A DNA stretch of 37,455 bases from Ectocarpus siliculosus. Lineage: Eukaryota > Sar > Phaeophyceae > Ectocarpales > Ectocarpaceae. The notes under the pieces are model-generated. The model was not told the origin of the DNA and made no database searches. It saw only the letters and a program-made list of their open reading frames with translations. Numbering within the stretch: the stretch's first letter is position 1; each line of letters opens with the position of its first letter. Below are positions 34,504-37,455 of the stretch, piece by piece. Location: assembly GCA_000310025.1 (NCBI GenBank), contig FN648398.1, forward strand, positions 756,074 to 793,528, written 5' to 3'. The position numbers and the translations under genes are program-made.

Positions 34504-36925
34504 TTATTTGCTGCGATACGTTGTCCGGAGGACGGCGGAGACGATGTCTTCCTTCGACGGCAAGGCCATCCGCTCGAGGTTGAGCGCATACGGCATGGGC
34601 ACGTCCGCGCCCGTCACCTGAGAAGAAAAAAAAATAAAAAGCACGAGGGGTTGTTTTAGGGAGGCATTTCTCTGGGTTGGAATGCGGCCAAGGGCGAATG
34701 TCTGCCCGCACACAACGAAGTCCGAGGGCTCAATATTCTTGTGGGAGTCGGGGGGAAAACGCTGTGATTTTGGCGAGACCCGCCACGCCAAGACAAATTC
34801 GAAGTGGATGGATGGATCAGTAATGGACAGGGGTCGAACAAAGGCCAACAAGCCGCACATCTCGAAGCTGCGGAGTCGCCGGCCACAAGATGTAAAACCT
34901 CGCGCGCGAAATACAAAATGTAAACCAAAGAGGCAAAGGCCTCAATTGACGTATGGAACCGAGGGGGGTCTCTGGCGGACAACTAAAAAGACGGGGAGGT
35001 GAGCCCCTGTAGTGTGTCCCAACCATGTGCCCCCCACCCATCAGAGCAAGGTACGCGGATTCAAATGCTGGAAGCACTGCTACCCCCTCCCCCCCCGGCA
35101 TTTTTTCGGGCGCTTAATCCAGATTGTTCAATGCGTTCATTGTACAGGATACAGTACGTAAATATTAAAGTCTACACATTCCTTGTATAGGCTTAAGTAT
35201 CGTATCAAAACCATGAACTACGACGTGCGTATGGGATTTTATGTGTTTACTAGGTACGAGGTGTATAGTTTATGCCTGCCCATACTACACCCAATACAAT
35301 AAAAAATATATAGTTTGTACTACACTATACCAAATCCTACTTGAAGTGCCATATACGGTAGATAACAGTCCCCCCCCCCCCCCCCTTCCGCTCCCCCCTG
35401 AACTGGGCCTTAATCCAATTTGTGGCGGCACTTCCAGCATTCGAATCCGCGTGCCCTCTTGATCAGAGCAGTCACGCCAAACCTCTCAAAAACAGCAGCG
35501 TCTTTTACACCAACGACAGCAACAAGAGAGGGAGGGCCCCCTCACTCACCCGCTCGATGGGTGCGTCGAGGTGGTCAAACGCCTCCTCGCAAACAACGGC
35601 CGAGATGTCGGCCCCGATGCCGTTCTGCGGCCAGCCCTCCTCCACCGTCACGAGCCTGTTCGTCTTCTGGACCGACTTGATCACCGTGCCGTAGTCCAGC
35701 GGGCGCAACGTGCGGAGGTTGATTACCTGCAGGGAACGGGGGTAAACGGGGGCGAACGGTGGCGACGAGAGCGTTGGAGGTGGCGGTTGGAAGCGCGTTG
35801 CCGAACTCTACTAGTGCGTTTATTTCACTTCGATGTAATGATGAACGCTGCTGTCACCGGTTCCAAGACCATCTTGAAGAATTGCCATCTCATCACCGCC
35901 TACAACCTAACTGAGTCACTCAGGAAGCGGGCAAGAGCGGACAAAAGCAAGGCTGCAAAAACGACAAAAAAAACGTTCCTCCTTTGTCTGCTGTTTTACC
36001 TCGGCGCTAATGCCCTGCGCCGCGAGCATTTCCGCGGCCTCGAGCGAGGTGCCCACCATCTTCGAGAAAGTCACGATCGACACGTCCGTACCTGCGATGA
36101 TACACATGGAGAAAAACAGAAGACAGAACAGAGGACCTATGAAATAACTGAAGGACAGATGAAGTGACAGAGGGCAGACAAAATAGAAAATGAAGAACAG
36201 ACGAAGTAACAGAGGACAGATAACATAACAGAGGAAGGACAGATGAAGCAACAGAGGACCACGCGCGGCGTTAATTCTGTTCCCCTTGGCAAGACAACCA
36301 CTGCCGTCGAATGCGTCCGTACCCGCTTCGGAAGCGGTAGAACGGTACACCGAATTTCGCGACAGCAGAACTGCTTCCGCCACGTGAGCACGCAGAGGCA
36401 TATACAAAATTGTTTCCGCGACGGTTACACAGGTGAGTAGAATACTACGGTAAAGGTGCGAGTAGTCGCACCCCCCCTGTAGGGCGACTTTCAAAGCTGA
36501 ATTGCTCCGCAACTCAAGACATGCGCAAAACCGACCAACACGCGCAAGGAAAGTTCTCGCCCCAAGACCGCTTTCTGGCATTTTCCCGGCAGCGTCACCT
36601 CATGGTTGCGGGACAATTGAGCTCATCGCAGAGTCGGTCTACGGGGTTGTGTGGAACAACCTTCACGAAAAAAAAAAAAAAATCTCACCCTCCTGCTCGA
36701 CTTTCGCCTTCCCGATGGGAATCACGAAGTCCTCCCCCTGGGCCTCGTCCGTCATGGGGAACGCCACCCCGTAAAGCAACTCGTTCTCCAGGAACACCAC
36801 CGGGTTGGGGTCCCGAATCGCGGACTTGATGAGACCCTTGGCGTCCTCGCTGGACCACGGGGAGACCACCTTCAGTGCTGGGACGGACGAGTACCACGCC
36901 GCGAAACACTGGGAGTGCTGCGCGC
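34504..36925 (-). CDS. PDHB: pyruvate dehydrogenase E1 beta subunit, C-terminal half (partial, four exons)
   Basis: E1 beta pairs with E1 alpha in the mitochondrial pyruvate dehydrogenase complex, which decarboxylates pyruvate with thiamine diphosphate and passes the acetyl group to E2 lipoate. Exons on the minus strand are 36689-36925, 36000-36091, 35550-35726 and 34504-34617, all in phase, about 206 residues to a TAA stop. Landmarks: [83 protein letters not shown] and [17 protein letters not shown]. The [11 protein letters not shown] and LENELLYG forms match the mitochondrial rather than the plastid E1 beta. The N-terminal half with the thiamine-diphosphate-binding residues and any targeting peptide is beyond the right edge. 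The left neighbour converges on it. Confidence 0.95.
35053..35452. repeat. imperfect 28-bp inverted repeat around an AT-rich core in a PDHB intron
   Basis: The sequence at 35053-35080 (ACGCGGATTCAAATGCTGGA...) is matched in reverse complement by 35425-35452, about 24 of 28 bases. The 345-bp interior is AT-rich near 35150-35360 and ends in a 16-nt poly-C run. A similar TTAATCCA string sits just inside both arms. It may be a decayed miniature element; no coding sequence is seen. Confidence 0.5.
36113..36261. repeat. purine-rich minisatellite in a PDHB intron
   Basis: Variants of GGACAGATGAAGNAACAGAGG recur about four to five times, interrupted by shorter related units (ACAGATAACATAACAGAGG). 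On the coding (minus) strand it is pyrimidine-rich and lies upstream of the acceptor at 36091. Confidence 0.75.
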
Positions 36926-37291
36926 CTGATTGCAGGCACGTGTAGTCGAGCGGGGGCGGGGAAGGGGGGGTTATAGGATGGTGGTGGAAAGCGCGCACGA
37001 AGGGGGTGTGTGTGCTCGTGTTCTGCACTGTTGGACCATTGGCCAAGAGAGGAGGGGGGGGTGCCTTTCGTTGTCTCTACTGCGTGCGTGAGGCCTGCGA
37101 ATCCTCAAAACTTGGAACACGGACGGACTACGAGCGTCGTTCAGAGTCTACAGCAGCAAAAGCAGTGGCAGCGGAAGCCTAGGCCTGGCATTGTGTGTGC
37201 TTCCATAATCGTGAGGACGACCTTCACGTCCGACACTCTTTGCCCATTCCCTTCCCCTCTCAAACCAACCCCCTCCCCCCCCCTCCCCGCC
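36926..37291. other. PDHB intron sequence up to the duplicated fragment
   Basis: Upstream (on the minus strand) of the first visible PDHB exon. It is rich in G and C runs. I see no further PDHB exon here, so the intron should continue beyond the window, unless the right end is misjoined. Confidence 0.5.
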
Positions 37292-37430
37292 ACTCGCCGA
37301 ATACCTCACGGAGCTTTGCGCTTGGTGATGTGAGAGCCTGGTCCGGTGAGAACCCGGCGTGCTCCGTCCCGGCTTTGTAGGGATGCGAGGTCAATGGTCA
37401 AACGACTACGGCATGCACGGCTATGAGTAC
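37292..37430 (+). pseudogene. inverted duplicate, copy B: fragment of the giant gene on the plus strand
   Basis: Plus-strand copy of 16474-16612 (minus) with four mismatches in 139 bp. It encodes TSRSFALGDVRAWSG, keeps the 35-nt intron-like insert intact, and continues MRGQWSNDYGMHGYEY. It begins abruptly inside the exon, preceded by a C/T-rich tract, and ends at the poly-C that closes the window. It could be a truncated paralogue, the 5' part of a second complete gene beyond the edge, or an assembly artefact. Confidence 0.75.
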
Positions 37431-37455
37431 CCCCCCCCCCCCCCCCCCCCCCCCC
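37430..37455. repeat. poly-C tract at window edge
   Basis: Twenty-six C residues end the window, at the same place where copy A of the duplicate meets its own 16-nt run. This is likely a contig end. Confidence 0.9.

Noticed and set aside
1-37455. CRISPR array, bacterial operon or phage-type system
   Set aside because: There is no regularly spaced repeat-spacer array, and every recognisable gene is intron-split and eukaryotic.

Overview
The window reads as nuclear DNA of an intron-rich, fairly GC-rich eukaryote. Genes are cut into short exons with GT-AG introns, many preceded by pyrimidine tracts. Large secreted proteins with Gly-rich, lectin-like and GH43-like modules, together with tightly packed genes on alternating strands, suggest a stramenopile and most likely a brown alga (Phaeophyceae). 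The taxon is an inference; no marker gene proves it. Exon models were built by eye from splice signals and matching reading phases.

Five genes lie in strictly alternating orientation (-,+,-,+,-). (1) 254-4981, minus: N-terminal ATPase part of the mismatch-repair protein MLH1, nine phase-consistent exons, running off the left edge. (2) 6231-9408, plus: a RING1/RING2 protein of the RBR ubiquitin-ligase type in which no IBR domain can be found. (3) 10507-30131, minus: a giant secreted multidomain protein of roughly 2,200-2,300 residues and about 33 recognised exons. It has a signal peptide, two tandem N-terminal repeats, a Gly-rich sheet region, a concanavalin-like module, a repeated W/Y-rich module and a C-terminal GH43-like propeller. 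(4) 30567-32469, plus: a complete four-exon TMEM205-like membrane protein. (5) 34504-36925, minus: the C-terminal half of mitochondrial pyruvate dehydrogenase E1 beta (PDHB), running off the right edge.

The non-genic sequence holds several repeats. They are a degenerate tRNA-derived element (5807-5880), a two-copy 76-bp tandem repeat (9685-9836), a transposon-like element with 22-bp terminal inverted repeats and eleven TAAGAAA motifs (32594-33435), an imperfect inverted repeat around an AT-rich core (35053-35452) and an intronic minisatellite (36113-36261).

The window begins in poly-G and ends in poly-C. The last 139 bp before the final poly-C are a 97% identical inverted copy of part of the giant gene 21 kb away, and that copy also stops at a poly-C tract. 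This points to either a recent paralogous fragment or an assembly artefact at contig ends. The two housekeeping genes (MLH1, PDHB) and the other three have no obvious shared pathway; the arrangement looks like ordinary compact nuclear gene packing.
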